A stretch of DNA of 64,000 bases from Bradyrhizobium iriomotense (GTDB taxonomy: Bacteria > Pseudomonadota > Alphaproteobacteria > Rhizobiales > Xanthobacteraceae): positions 62,001 through 126,000 of the forward strand of contig NZ_JAFCLP010000017.1 in assembly GCF_018129405.1 (NCBI RefSeq), read 5' to 3'. Of the stretch, positions 9,731 to 19,099 are shown one piece after another (positions within the stretch are counted from its first letter, which is position 1; each line of letters opens with the position of its first letter). The translations under genes and the position numbers were made by a program. Below the pieces are notes generated by a model. That model was not told the DNA's origin. It worked only from the letters and a program-made list of their open reading frames with translations, and searched no databases.

Positions 9731-9830
9731 CTAAAGCGCGATGAGGTCTGGCTGAATCGTCATCGCGCTTTAGGTTGTTGTTTGCGCATGATCTTTTCGG
9801 AAAACCGCTTCGCACTTTTCCGGATCATGC
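9731..9830. repeat. Intergenic double-hairpin repeat (Rhizobiales type)
   Basis: Two adjacent stem-loops. The first is a perfect 14-bp inverted repeat (CTAAAGCGCGATGA at 9731-9744 with its complement at 9760-9773). The second is imperfect (GCATGATC at 9786-9793 with GATCATGC at 9823-9830, with TTTTCGG/AAAA between). I recognise this pair as a repeat dispersed widely in Bradyrhizobium genomes. It follows the operon end at 9710, so it may help terminate transcription. Its right edge touches the stop codon of the degraded minus-strand gene. Confidence 0.8.
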
Positions 9831-9831
9831 T

Positions 9832-10770
9832 TTAGTGGCAGGTGCAAGACGCAGGACCGTTGCCGTCGCATGTCGAGAGGCCCGGTATCTCGGCCAGAGC
9901 GCGGGCAAAGGCGAGTGCGGGAAGATCGATCTCCTGGTCGAACAGGGCGCTGACCGGACCGACGAGATCAAGTGCCGTCTGCTGACGGTTCGATCCCGCC
10001 ATGATCCTCGCCCAGGCTGCCGCAACCTTCAGCTCGTAGAAGCGGCAATGCTGGTCTCGGGCCACGGATAGTCCCTCGGCGAACAGCACTTCGGCTCGCG
10101 AGAGATTGGACGGGTCATTGGCCTCGGGCAGACGGCATTCCGAAGTGCGTAGGCGATCGCAAGCTTGTCCTTCTCGCGCTCGGCCTCCTGGAGGCACTCG
10201 GCGGCAAGGGATCTGCTCTGGCCGATCTTTCCCTGCAATAGCAGCACGCGGGCCAGCATCGCCTTGGCGAGGACGCTCTGGTTCAGCAGAAACCACATCT
10301 GGTTCGCGCCGCCGTCCAATCCATGAGCCGCATGGTCCAGCGACAAGGTCAGTTCGCGCCGTGCATCTTCCTGCGCGCCGAAGAAATGGGTGGCAGCGCC
10401 GATCAGGCGACGGCCTACCGTTTCGTTGGCGGGATTTCCGGTGCGCAGCGCGATCTCGAGGTAGCGTTCGCCGACCTCCTTGGCCTCAGCGTATTGGCCC
10501 GAATTGAGGTTGTAGCTCCACAACGTCCAGACCGCCTTGAGCTGAAGCTCGAGATCGGACAGCTCCTCGGCGAGCGCGAGACCGATGCTCAGCGCCGCCT
10601 TCATGCGATCCGCGGACCCCGTCGTGTTGAGGAGCGCGAATCCCAGCGCGACATAGAGCTGCGCCTTGAGTTTTGGAACGCAGGTGAACTCGGGGCTGAA
10701 ATGCGCAAGCGCGTGCTCGATCCGCGCCGAGCATTCCACGAAGGACAATAGCTGCATCCAGACCGGAACG
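9832..10770 (-). pseudogene. Remnant of a TPR-containing ATPase/transcriptional regulator
   Basis: The 3' part of a large regulator of the ATPase-plus-TPR-like-repeat type. Reading from about 10770, helical repeat sequence runs through the segment ending LAIAYALR (about 10141), then continues in another frame from about 10130 (RLPEANDPSNLSRAEVLF) to the stop at 9832. The frame change coincides with what looks like loss of a stretch between repeats, so deletion plus frameshift is likely. The N-terminal DNA-binding and ATPase domains are absent; the sequence beyond 10770 belongs to the oxidoreductase remnant on the other strand. Family assignment is from the repeat pattern only. Confidence 0.65.
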
Positions 10771-12567
10771 AAGCACACATCGTCGTTCGAATTCTGCGAG
10801 AACGGCGGCAAGGCGATCGCGTGGGAGGCGACGTCGAAGCGCTGCACCCCCGAATTCTTTGCGGAGCATACCGTCACGGAGCTCGCGAGCTGGAACGATT
10901 ACGATCTCGAAATGGTCGGTCGGCTCACCCATCCGATGGCCTACGATGCTGCATCCGACCGCTATCTCCCGGTGGAGTGGAGCGCATTCGACATGATCGG
11001 CCGCGAGCTCGGGGCCCTGCCGGATCCGAACATGGCGGAGTTCTACACCTCGGGGCGGACCTCGAACGAGGCCGCGTTCCTCTACCAGCTGTTCGTGCGC
11101 GAATACGGCACCAACAATTTCCCCGACTGTTCGAACATGTGCCACGAGGCGGGCCAGAACCCGGGAACCAACAGCCCGCGGATGATGACCAGCCTGCGCA
11201 ATGCGGCCCGCCGCGGTGCATCGATCATCTCGTTCAACCCGTTCCGCGAGCGCGCGCTGGAGCGTTTCCAGGCGCCGCAGAGCCCGGTCGAGATGATCAC
11301 GCTGTCCTCGACGACCATCAGCTCGAAGCTAGCCGGCGCGTATAGGAAGGCGGAGCGCGCCATCCTCGTCTACGGCATGGGCATCACCCAACACTGGCGC
11401 GGCGCGAACAACGTGCAGCAGATCGCCAACCTCGCGCTGTTGCGCGGCAATGTCGGGCGCGAAGGCGCCGGCGTCTGCCCGGTTCGCGGCCATTCCAACG
11501 TGCAGGGCGACCGCACCGTGGGGATCACGGAGGTTCCCAAGGCGGACCTCCTCGAGCGCCTCGAGCAGCGCTTCGGCTTCAAGCCTCCCGCTGCGCCGGG
11601 GCATAATGTTGTTACCGCGCTGGAAGCCATGATCCGCGGCGAGGTGAAGGCCTTCTTCGCGATGGGCGGCAATTTCGCCGCCGCCATTCCGGACTGGCAG
11701 GCGACCCAGGCGGCGCTCGGCAAGCTCGATCTGACCGTCCACGTCTCGACCAAGCTCAACCGCAGCCACCTGATCCACGGCCGCGCCGCCCTGATCCTGC
11801 CGTGCATCGGGCGCACCGAGATCGATATCCAGGAATCGGGGCCGCAGTCGATCACGGTGGAGGACTCGATGTCGATGGTGCATGCGTCGGGCGGCCGCAA
11901 CACGCCGGCATCGGAGCATCTCCTCAGCGAGGTCGCGATCATCGCCGGCGTCGCCAAGGCGACGCTGGGCGAGCGCACGGTGGTGGACTGGGACGGCTTC
12001 GGTGCCGACTACGACCGCATCCGCGATGCGATCGAGGCGGTGTTCCCGATCTTCCAGGGCTACAATGCCCGCATCCGTGTGCCCGGCGGCTTCCATCTCA
12101 CTTCGACGGCGCGCGAACGCATCTGGGCGACGCCGTCGGGCAAGGCGAATTTCCTGGTCTTTCCGGGTTGCGGCGAGGACCCGGCGCAGAGCGATGACGA
12201 TTTTCTGTGGCTCACCACCATCCGCAGCCACGACCAGTACAACACCACGCTTTATTCGATGTCTGACCGTTACCGCGGCGTGTTCGGCCAGCGCGATGTG
12301 GTGTTTCTCAACGAATACGAGCTGAAGAAGCGGGGATTGGCCGACGGCGATCGCGTCGACCTGGTCACCGCCTCCACCGACGGCGCCGAGCGGATCGCGC
12401 GCAACTTCCGCGTGGTCGTCTATTCCTTCCCGACCGGCTGCTGTGCGGCGTATTATCCAGAGACCAATCCGCTGGTCCCGCTCTATGCCCGCGACCCCCT
12501 CAGCTTCACGCCGTCATTCAAGGGCGTCCCGATCCGTCTGGTGCGTTCGGCGGCTGCCAGAGAATAG
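10771..12567 (+). pseudogene. Truncated FdhF/YdeP-type molybdopterin oxidoreductase
   Basis: An open frame of about 600 codons matching the YdeP family (molybdenum-bisMGD oxidoreductase, usually about 760 residues; the E. coli member is linked to acid resistance). Family-typical stretches run from ENGGKAIAWEATSKRC through TSGRTSNEAAFLYQLF, YGMGITQH, RGHSNVQGDRTVGITE and SHDQYNTT. The normal first 50 or so residues are missing. Compared with the family as I remember it, two in-frame blocks are also gone: about 30 residues after NMCHEA (near 11150) and about 90 residues after MITLSST (near 11315). No start codon with a ribosome site is evident at the fused 5' end. Loss of cofactor-binding segments argues for a non-functional relic. 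The 3' end overlaps the convergent kinase by 54 bp. Confidence 0.7.
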
Positions 12568-14010
12568 CGGCAGCGTGAACCAGAAGCGGGCTCCGCCATT
12601 TGCGCCACTGGTTTCGGCGCCGATGCGGCCTCCATGTGCTTCGACGATCGATCGGCAGATGGGCAGTCCCATGCCCATGCCGCTCTCCTTGGTCGTGAAG
12701 AAGCTTTCAAAGAGCCGGCCGACATGTTCGGCGGCGATGCCGGGACCGTTGTCCTCCACGGAACAGCACAACGTCGTCGCATTCTGCGTGACCGTGCTGA
12801 TGACGATCCTGCGATCGTCGTATCCGGCTTGTATCATCGCCTGAACCGCGTTGATGGCGAGATTGACGATCACCTGCTGGAGCTGGGTGCGGTCACCGAG
12901 CACCTGCGGCGCGGCGGGATCAGGCCGGTGCAGGATCGCGACGCCGCGTGATTCCATCTCGTGTCGCAGGAACAGAAGCGCTTCGCGAATGATCTCGTCG
13001 AACGACAGGCAGGCCTGCTCCGGAGCTTTCCGCGAGGCCATGCCGTGAACGCGGGCCACAATGTTCGCGGCGCGCTTTGTATCCACGACGATGTTTTCGA
13101 TGGTCTTGCGGATCTCGACGATATCAGGGGTTGGCCTGTTCAGCCATCGTAGCCCGGCGGCGCCGTTGGTGGCGATGGCGGCGAGGGGCTGATTGACTTC
13201 ATGGGCGATCGAGGCGGTGAGCTCGCCGAGCATCGAGACCCGCGCGGCATGCGCGAATTCGGCCTGCACCTGCTGGAGCTTCTGCTGGGCGCGAACACGC
13301 TGTGAGATGTCAATCGTGCCGACCAGGCTGACCTCGAGATCGTTGATCGGGCCGACGCGGGCGGTCGTGAAGAGCACGTCGACGACGCGGCCGTCCCACG
13401 TGACCATTCTGGTTTCTTCCTCGAAATTCGTCTCGCCGCGATAGCGGGATTCCATCGCGCGCCGGAACGTATCGGGCCGTTCCTTCCAGCTCTCGGCCAT
13501 GGAACGACCGACATAGCCTTCGACGCCTCCCCCGAACATCTGGATGGCGCGTTCATTGGCCTCCTGAAACGAGAGTGCATCCATGCAGGTCCGCAGAAAC
13601 TCGGGATGGCTGTCGAAATAGGGGCCGAGATCCTTGACGCCCTCGGCGCGCAACTTTCGAAACAGCGCGACCAGCCTGCTGGCGTCGAGCTGCCGGAATG
13701 CAATCGGCATCCGGCTGAACAAATGGCGGTAACGCTGCTCGCTCCGCTCCAGCTCGGCGTGGGCCTTCTTCAGGGCCGTGATATCCATGATTGCCCCGAC
13801 GAGCGTCAGCGAAGCGGCCAGAAAAGCGGCGAAAGCGATCGCCGTGAAATTGTCGCCAAGCAGTGAACAGGCGAAGGACAGCAGGGTCAGAACAAGGCTA
13901 CCCCAAGCCCACAGCAGAATCCGATCCTGTATTGTCTGGATCGGCAGCACGCGGCGCCACCATCGCTGGGGCTGTGCGGGGTTAGAGCCATCCAGGCCTT
14001 CGAGCGTCAT
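12514..14010 (-). CDS. PAS-domain sensor histidine kinase (FixL-like), orphan
   Basis: A 498-residue histidine kinase. Two membrane helices (about 30-50 and 54-75), a PAS-like region (about 85-240) with an inserted segment (DLGPYFDSHPEFLR), then the phospho-acceptor H270 in SIAHEVNQPLAAI and an ATPase domain with VNLAINAVQAM, DNGPGI and GMGMGLPICR. No response regulator is adjacent. It starts 91 bp after the stop of the RND permease on the same strand, so it may belong to that operon and respond to a transported compound or envelope state. Its closest relative in the window is the kinase at 30443-32353. No good ribosome site is visible before 14010, so the exact start is uncertain. Confidence 0.87.
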   Translation of the reverse strand: MTLEGLDGSNPAQPQRWWRRVLPIQTIQDRILLWAWGSLVLTLLSFACSLLGDNFTAIAFAAFLAASLTLVGAIMDITALKKAHAELERSEQRYRHLFSRMPIAFRQLDASRLVALFRKLRAEGVKDLGPYFDSHPEFLRTCMDALSFQEANERAIQMFGGGVEGYVGRSMAESWKERPDTFRRAMESRYRGETNFEEETRMVTWDGRVVDVLFTTARVGPINDLEVSLVGTIDISQRVRAQQKLQQVQAEFAHAARVSMLGELTASIAHEVNQPLAAIATNGAAGLRWLNRPTPDIVEIRKTIENIVVDTKRAANIVARVHGMASRKAPEQACLSFDEIIREALLFLRHEMESRGVAILHRPDPAAPQVLGDRTQLQQVIVNLAINAVQAMIQAGYDDRRIVISTVTQNATTLCCSVEDNGPGIAAEHVGRLFESFFTTKESGMGMGLPICRSIVEAHGGRIGAETSGANGGARFWFTLPLFSGSRRTHQTDRDALE

Positions 14011-14101
14011 ACGCGAGGTCTACCGCGGTGCGGAACGAGCGTCTTTTGCGTTTCTGCAGGTGCTTTGTCAAAACGCACGACGCTACCCGGCGTGGATCTG
14101 C

Positions 14102-17100
14102 TCAAGCCGATTCATGGCTGATTCCCGTCTCTGCCTCGCTCGTGGATGGGGTGGATGTCTCGGCCCGAGGCTTGCGTCCGGTGAGCCAGTTGCCGAGCCG
14201 GTCGAGATAGAGATAGACGACGGGCGTGGTGTAGAGCGTCAGGACCTGCGACAGCATCAGACCGCCGACGATGGTGTAGCCGAGCGGCTGGCGCAGCTCC
14301 GCGCCGGTGCCCGAGCCGATCATCAGCGGCACGCCGCCGAGCAGTGCCGCCATCGTCGTCATCAGGATCGGGCGGAAGCGCAGCGTGCAGGCCTGGTAGA
14401 TCGCCTCTTCCGGGCTGAGCCCATGTTGGCGCTCCACCTCGAGCGCGAAGTCGACCAGCATGATGCCGTTCTTCTTGACGATGCCGATCAGGAGGATGAT
14501 GCCGATGATGGCGATGACGCTGAGATCCATGTGGACCGCCAGCAGCAGCAGCAGCGCCCCGATGCCGGCCGACGGCAGCGTCGACAGGATCGTGATCGGG
14601 TGGATCAGGCTCTCATAGAGCACGCCGAGGATGATGTAGATCACGATCAGCGCCGCGCCGATCAAGAGCGGCGTGCCCGACAGGGAGGACTGGAACGCCT
14701 GGGCATTGCCCTGGAACGAGGTCGACAGCGAGGCCGGCTTGCCGGTGTCCTTCTCGATCTTCTGGATCGCCGTCACCGCATCGCCCAGCGCCACGCCCGG
14801 CCGCAGGTTGAACGAGATCGTCACCGATGGAAACAGGCTCTGGTGATTGATCAGGATCGGTGCGGGCTTGATGACGCTGTGAACCAGCGCGCTGAGCGGG
14901 ACCTGCTGGCCGGTGGCCGAGTTCAGGTAGATGTCCTTGAGCGCTTCGGGCCCGTACTGGAAGCGCGGATCGACCTCCATCACGACATGGTACTGGTTCA
15001 GCGAGGTGAACATGGTGGAGACGATGCGCTGGCCGAAGGCGTCGTCGAGCGCATTGTCGATCGTCGTGGGCAGGATGCCGAAGCTGGAGGCGACCTCGCG
15101 ATTGACGGTGACCTCCAGCCGTGGGCCGGCATTGGCCTGATCGCTCGCGACATCACTGATGACGTCGAGCGCGCGGAGCTTCTCCAGGAAGATCGCCGAC
15201 CAGCGGGTGAGCTCGTTGGAATCGGCATCCGTCAGAGTGTACTGATACTGTGTCTTCGACAGGCGTGCGCCGATCGTGATGTCCTGTGCCGCCTGCATGT
15301 AGAGCGTGATGCCCTGGATGTGGGCGAGCCGCGGGCGCAACCGGTCGATGATCTGATCGGCGCTCGCCTTGCGCTCCGGCTTCGGCTTCAGGACGATGAA
15401 GATGCGGCCCTGGTTGAGCGTCGCGGTTGGGCCTCCCGGCCCGATATAGCTTGCCACCGACTGGATCGCGGGATCCTTCGAGAGTATGTCGACGATCGCC
15501 TGTTGGCGCTCCGACATCGCGGGGAAGGAGATGTCCTGGGCGGCCTCGGTGATGCCGACAATCTGCCCGGTGTCCTGTTGCGGAAAGAATCCCTTCGGGA
15601 TGATCACGTAGAGGTAGCCGGTCAACGCGATGGTCGAGAGCATGACCAGCAGCGTCGCGAAGCGATGGCGCAGCACGACGCGAAGGCCCCGTGCGTAGAG
15701 CGCAAGCAGGGCATCGAAACCTCGCTCGAACAGCAGGTAGACTCGGCCGTGCTTCCTCCGTGAATCATTCTTCAGGAGGCGTGCGCACATCATCGGAGTC
15801 AGGGTGAGCGAGATGACCAGCGACAGCAGCAGCGAGGCGGTGATCGTGACGGCGAATTCCTGGAACAGCTTGCCGACGTAACCGCCCATCAGGAACAGCG
15901 GGATGAAAACCGCGATCAGCGACAGGGTGATGGAGACGATCGTGAAGCCGATTTCGCTGGAGCCCTTGAGCGCGGCCTCCATCGGCGTCATGCCCTGCTC
16001 GAGATGGCGTACGATGTTCTCGATGACGACGACGGCATCATCGACCACGAAACCCACCGCGATCGACAGCGCCATCAGCGAGAGGTTATCCAGGCTGTAG
16101 CCAAGCACGTAGAGCACGGCGAATGTGCCGACCAGCGCCAGGGGCACCGTGATTGCGGGGATGATGGTGGCCCAGAAATTCCGCAGGAACAGGAATATGA
16201 CCATCACCACCAATGCGACCGTCAGCATCAGCGTGAATTGGACGTCGGAGACCGCGGCGCGGATTGTGGCGGTGCGATCGGCGGCGATCGTCACCTTGAT
16301 CGCCGGCGGAACGGAAGCCTGCAGCTGCGGCAGGAGTTTCTTGATGCGGTCGACCGTCTCGATGACGTTGGCGCCGGGGACGCGCTGGACGGCCAGGATG
16401 ATGGCGGGCTCCTTGCCGTACCAGCCGGCCAGGAGGTCGTTTTCGGGCGCCTCGATCGCGGTGCCGACGTCGCGGATCCGCACCGGCGAGCCGTTGCGAT
16501 AGGCGATGATGAGGTCTTCATAGGCGGAAGGCTTCAGCAGCTGGTCGTTGGTGTTCAGCGTATAGGTGACGCGCGGGCTGTTCAGCGTGCCCTTCGGCAG
16601 GTCGACATTGGCGCCGGCGATGACGTTGCGGACATCTTCGAGGCCGATGCCGCGGGCGGCAAGCGCCTGCGGATTGACGCGAACACGGATCGCGGGTTTC
16701 TGCTGGCCGCCGATGCCGACCAGGCCCACACCGGGCACCTGGGAAATCTTCGGCAGCAGGATGTTTTCGGCATAGGCGTCGACCGTAGTCAGCGGCAGCG
16801 AATCCGACGTCAGCGCGATCAGCATGATCGGCGTCTCCGCCGGATTCACCTTTCTGATCGTCGGCGGGTAGGGGATGTTCGGCGGCAGGAAAGGGCTTGC
16901 GGCATTGATGGCGGCGAGCACATCCACCGCTGCGCTGTCCACCGTGCGCGACAACTCGAACTGCACGGTGAGCTGGGCCACGCCCAGCGCACTGGACGAG
17001 GTGAGCTGCGTGACGCCGGGGATCTGGCTGAGCTGCTGCTCGAGCGGCGTGGCCAGCGACGAGGCGATGGTGCCCGGATCGGCGCCGGGCAATTGCGCCG

Positions 17101-17242
17101 AGATCTGGATGGTCGGGTAATTGACGTTCGGCAGCGCACCGACCGGCAGCAGCGGATAGGCCGCAAGACCGCACAGGAGCAGGCCGGCCATCAGCAAGGC
17201 GGTCGCGATCGGCCGCAGGATGAAGGGCGCGGAGAGGTTCAT
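14102..17242 (-). CDS. RND multidrug efflux permease (HAE1/MdtB type)
   Basis: A 1046-residue RND permease. The N-terminus is typical (MNLSAPFILRPIATALLMAG); the proton-relay pair is D401-D402 (GFVVDDAVVVIEN); the C-half contains the family pattern of a second helix bundle (GIVKKNGIMLVDFALE). A longer in-frame reading to 17563 only crosses the adaptor gene in the wrong frame, so the start is placed at 17242, where the ATG overlaps the adaptor stop by 4 bp. It would expel drugs or host compounds together with the adaptor and an unlinked outer-membrane channel. Adaptor-then-permease is the usual MdtAB-like order, unlike the first RND locus. Confidence 0.93.
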   Translation of the reverse strand: MNLSAPFILRPIATALLMAGLLLCGLAAYPLLPVGALPNVNYPTIQISAQLPGADPGTIASSLATPLEQQLSQIPGVTQLTSSSALGVAQLTVQFELSRTVDSAAVDVLAAINAASPFLPPNIPYPPTIRKVNPAETPIMLIALTSDSLPLTTVDAYAENILLPKISQVPGVGLVGIGGQQKPAIRVRVNPQALAARGIGLEDVRNVIAGANVDLPKGTLNSPRVTYTLNTNDQLLKPSAYEDLIIAYRNGSPVRIRDVGTAIEAPENDLLAGWYGKEPAIILAVQRVPGANVIETVDRIKKLLPQLQASVPPAIKVTIAADRTATIRAAVSDVQFTLMLTVALVVMVIFLFLRNFWATIIPAITVPLALVGTFAVLYVLGYSLDNLSLMALSIAVGFVVDDAVVVIENIVRHLEQGMTPMEAALKGSSEIGFTIVSITLSLIAVFIPLFLMGGYVGKLFQEFAVTITASLLLSLVISLTLTPMMCARLLKNDSRRKHGRVYLLFERGFDALLALYARGLRVVLRHRFATLLVMLSTIALTGYLYVIIPKGFFPQQDTGQIVGITEAAQDISFPAMSERQQAIVDILSKDPAIQSVASYIGPGGPTATLNQGRIFIVLKPKPERKASADQIIDRLRPRLAHIQGITLYMQAAQDITIGARLSKTQYQYTLTDADSNELTRWSAIFLEKLRALDVISDVASDQANAGPRLEVTVNREVASSFGILPTTIDNALDDAFGQRIVSTMFTSLNQYHVVMEVDPRFQYGPEALKDIYLNSATGQQVPLSALVHSVIKPAPILINHQSLFPSVTISFNLRPGVALGDAVTAIQKIEKDTGKPASLSTSFQGNAQAFQSSLSGTPLLIGAALIVIYIILGVLYESLIHPITILSTLPSAGIGALLLLLAVHMDLSVIAIIGIILLIGIVKKNGIMLVDFALEVERQHGLSPEEAIYQACTLRFRPILMTTMAALLGGVPLMIGSGTGAELRQPLGYTIVGGLMLSQVLTLYTTPVVYLYLDRLGNWLTGRKPRAETSTPSTSEAETGISHESA

Positions 17243-18411
17243 GGGATCGCGTCCTGCACGGCGCTCTGCAGGTCGGCTTCCTGCGCGGCCTTGCCGTGCA
17301 GCTCGCGAACGCGGCTGCCCTCTGTCAGCCGATACTGGCCGTCCACCACGACGACGTCGCCGGATTTCAGCCCCTGGTCGATCAGGGCCTGGCCGTCGCT
17401 GATTTGTGCGACGTGGACCGGACGCAAGGCCGCGGTCTGGTCGGGAGAGACGACATAGACATAGCTGCCGTTCGGCCCCTGCTGCACGGCCGAGCCGGCG
17501 ACAGTGAGCGCGTTCTTCTGAACCTCGAGCAGCAGGCGGGCGTTCACCAGCTGGCCCGGCCACAGCCGGTGCTCATGGTTCGGAAACACCGCCTTGAGCT
17601 GGACCGTGCCGGTCGTCCCCGCGATCTCGTTGTTGACCAGCAGCAGCGTGCCCTCGTCGAGCTTCATCTTGTTGTCCTGGCTGTAGGCGATGACCTTCAG
17701 CTCTCCCTTTGCGGCGTGCTGCTGGATCACGGGCAGGTCCGTCTGCGGCAGGGTGAAGAGCAGCGAGATCGGCTCGATCTGGGTCACGACGACGAGGCCG
17801 TTGGGATCGGTCGGGTGAATCACATTGCCGACGTCGATCTGGCGAACGCCGGTGATGCCGGGAATCGCCGATGTCAGGCGGGTATAGCTAAGCTGGACAT
17901 TGGCCTGGTCGATCTGGGCCTGGTCCGCCTTCACGGCGGCCTTGAGCTGCGCCACCTGCGCTGTCTGCGTCTCGATCAGTTGCGGGGTCGCATAGCCCTT
18001 GTCGCCGAGTTGGTTGTAGCGCGAGAGATTGGCCTCGGCGTTTGCGAGTTGGGCCTGGTCCCTGTCGCGATTGGCGGTCAGCTGCTCGATCTGCGCTTCG
18101 TAAGGGCGCGGATCGATCTGGGCGAGCAGGTCGCCGGTCTTGACCGCCTGTCCCTCGGTGAACGCAATCTTGACGATCTGCCCCTGAATCTGGCTGCGCA
18201 CGACGTCGGTGTTGTAGGCGATCACCGTGCCGATGCCGCGCAGATAGATCGGCACGTCCTTCCCGGTGACGGTGGCGGCGACCACCGGCACGACGACGGG
18301 CACCGGGGCGGCCGCGACGGCCGGCTTCTTGTCGCTAGCGAAGAACCAGAGGCCTCCGCCGATCAGGATCGCGGCGAGAGCAACGAGTGCAATGGTGAGG
18401 TTCCGTTTCAC
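17239..18411 (-). CDS. RND efflux periplasmic adaptor (MdtA-like)
   Basis: A 390-residue membrane fusion protein. An N-terminal hydrophobic segment (about 4-26), barrel-sandwich halves (IGTVIAYNTDVVRSQIQGQI and the return at SYTRLTSAIPGITGVRQIDV), a coiled-coil hairpin (about 108-165, ANRDRDQAQLANAEANLSRY) and the beta-barrel and membrane-proximal domains. Its stop overlaps the permease start (ATGA), so the pair is translationally coupled. The exported low-complexity gene lies 19 bp upstream on the same strand and is probably first in the operon. Confidence 0.92.
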   Translation of the reverse strand: MKRNLTIALVALAAILIGGGLWFFASDKKPAVAAAPVPVVVPVVAATVTGKDVPIYLRGIGTVIAYNTDVVRSQIQGQIVKIAFTEGQAVKTGDLLAQIDPRPYEAQIEQLTANRDRDQAQLANAEANLSRYNQLGDKGYATPQLIETQTAQVAQLKAAVKADQAQIDQANVQLSYTRLTSAIPGITGVRQIDVGNVIHPTDPNGLVVVTQIEPISLLFTLPQTDLPVIQQHAAKGELKVIAYSQDNKMKLDEGTLLLVNNEIAGTTGTVQLKAVFPNHEHRLWPGQLVNARLLLEVQKNALTVAGSAVQQGPNGSYVYVVSPDQTAALRPVHVAQISDGQALIDQGLKSGDVVVVDGQYRLTEGSRVRELHGKAAQEADLQSAVQDAIP

Positions 18412-18430
18412 GGCGATGGTCCTTGTTGTC

Positions 18431-18982
18431 TCAGGGATTGCCGGAGCCGACGATTGAACCCGTGCCGCCCATGGACGTGGGTCCAGGCACCGCCACGGAC
18501 GGACTGATTCCGGCGCCGCCGAGCTCGGTGGACCCGAGCGGAATCCCGACGCGGCCGACCGTCGAGGTCGAGGGAGGCAGGGCCGACTGGGAAGCCGTGC
18601 CGTTGGCGCAGGCGAGCGAGGAGCTTCCGGAGAGACCGCCGCCGTCGAAAAGAGCTCCCGATGATCCGGTATTGCCTGATGCGGCGCAGTTGGTCATGCC
18701 CTGCGATGGCGTGATCGGAGACACGCCCGGCGTTGCAATTTCAGTTGAGCCCAGCGGAATGCCTTCAGGCCGCGTCGAACCCATGTTGAGCGGCGAGGTC
18801 GAGGGCATGCCGGTCGATTGTGGTGTCGCTGGCATCGTCGGCAGCGTCATTTGCGCTATGGCCGCGACCGGAGCGAGCCATATCAGGCCCATCGCGAGCG
18901 CCACGCCCAGATGCATCGCTGCATACGGGCGGCACCGGAACCGCCCCGGCTGACCGCTATTCGTTGAGAGCTGTTCTCGCAT
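18431..18982 (-). CDS. Low-complexity Ser/Gly/Thr/Pro-rich exported protein
   Basis: A 183-residue exported protein at the head of the second RND operon. A signal sequence spans roughly 24-44 (LGVALAMGLIWLAPVAAIAQ) after a short basic tail. The mature chain is poor in charged residues and contains an internal repeat: GIPLGSTEIATPGVSP and GIPLGSTELGGAGISP. Two Cys (MTNCAASG, SLACANG) flank a Gly/Ser-rich loop (FDGGGLSGSSS). The start at 18982 has GGAG at suitable distance. It resembles in style the protein at 9009-9710 beside the first RND pair. No known domain is recognised. Confidence 0.7.
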   Translation of the reverse strand: MREQLSTNSGQPGRFRCRPYAAMHLGVALAMGLIWLAPVAAIAQMTLPTMPATPQSTGMPSTSPLNMGSTRPEGIPLGSTEIATPGVSPITPSQGMTNCAASGNTGSSGALFDGGGLSGSSSLACANGTASQSALPPSTSTVGRVGIPLGSTELGGAGISPSVAVPGPTSMGGTGSIVGSGNP

Positions 18983-19099
18983 GGGCTGCTCCGAAGACTT
19001 TCACTTGCGCCGGACGATAGGGACCGGCCAATGCAACCGTATTCCCTGAATGCACGTCGTGCTGTCTGGCCGCACGATCGGGGGGCATCCCTTTTGTGA

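Noticed and set aside
13778-17458. Long plus-strand frames of 661 and 484 codons
   Set aside because: Antisense to the second RND permease and kinase; low-complexity Arg/Asp/Gln composition, no family features.
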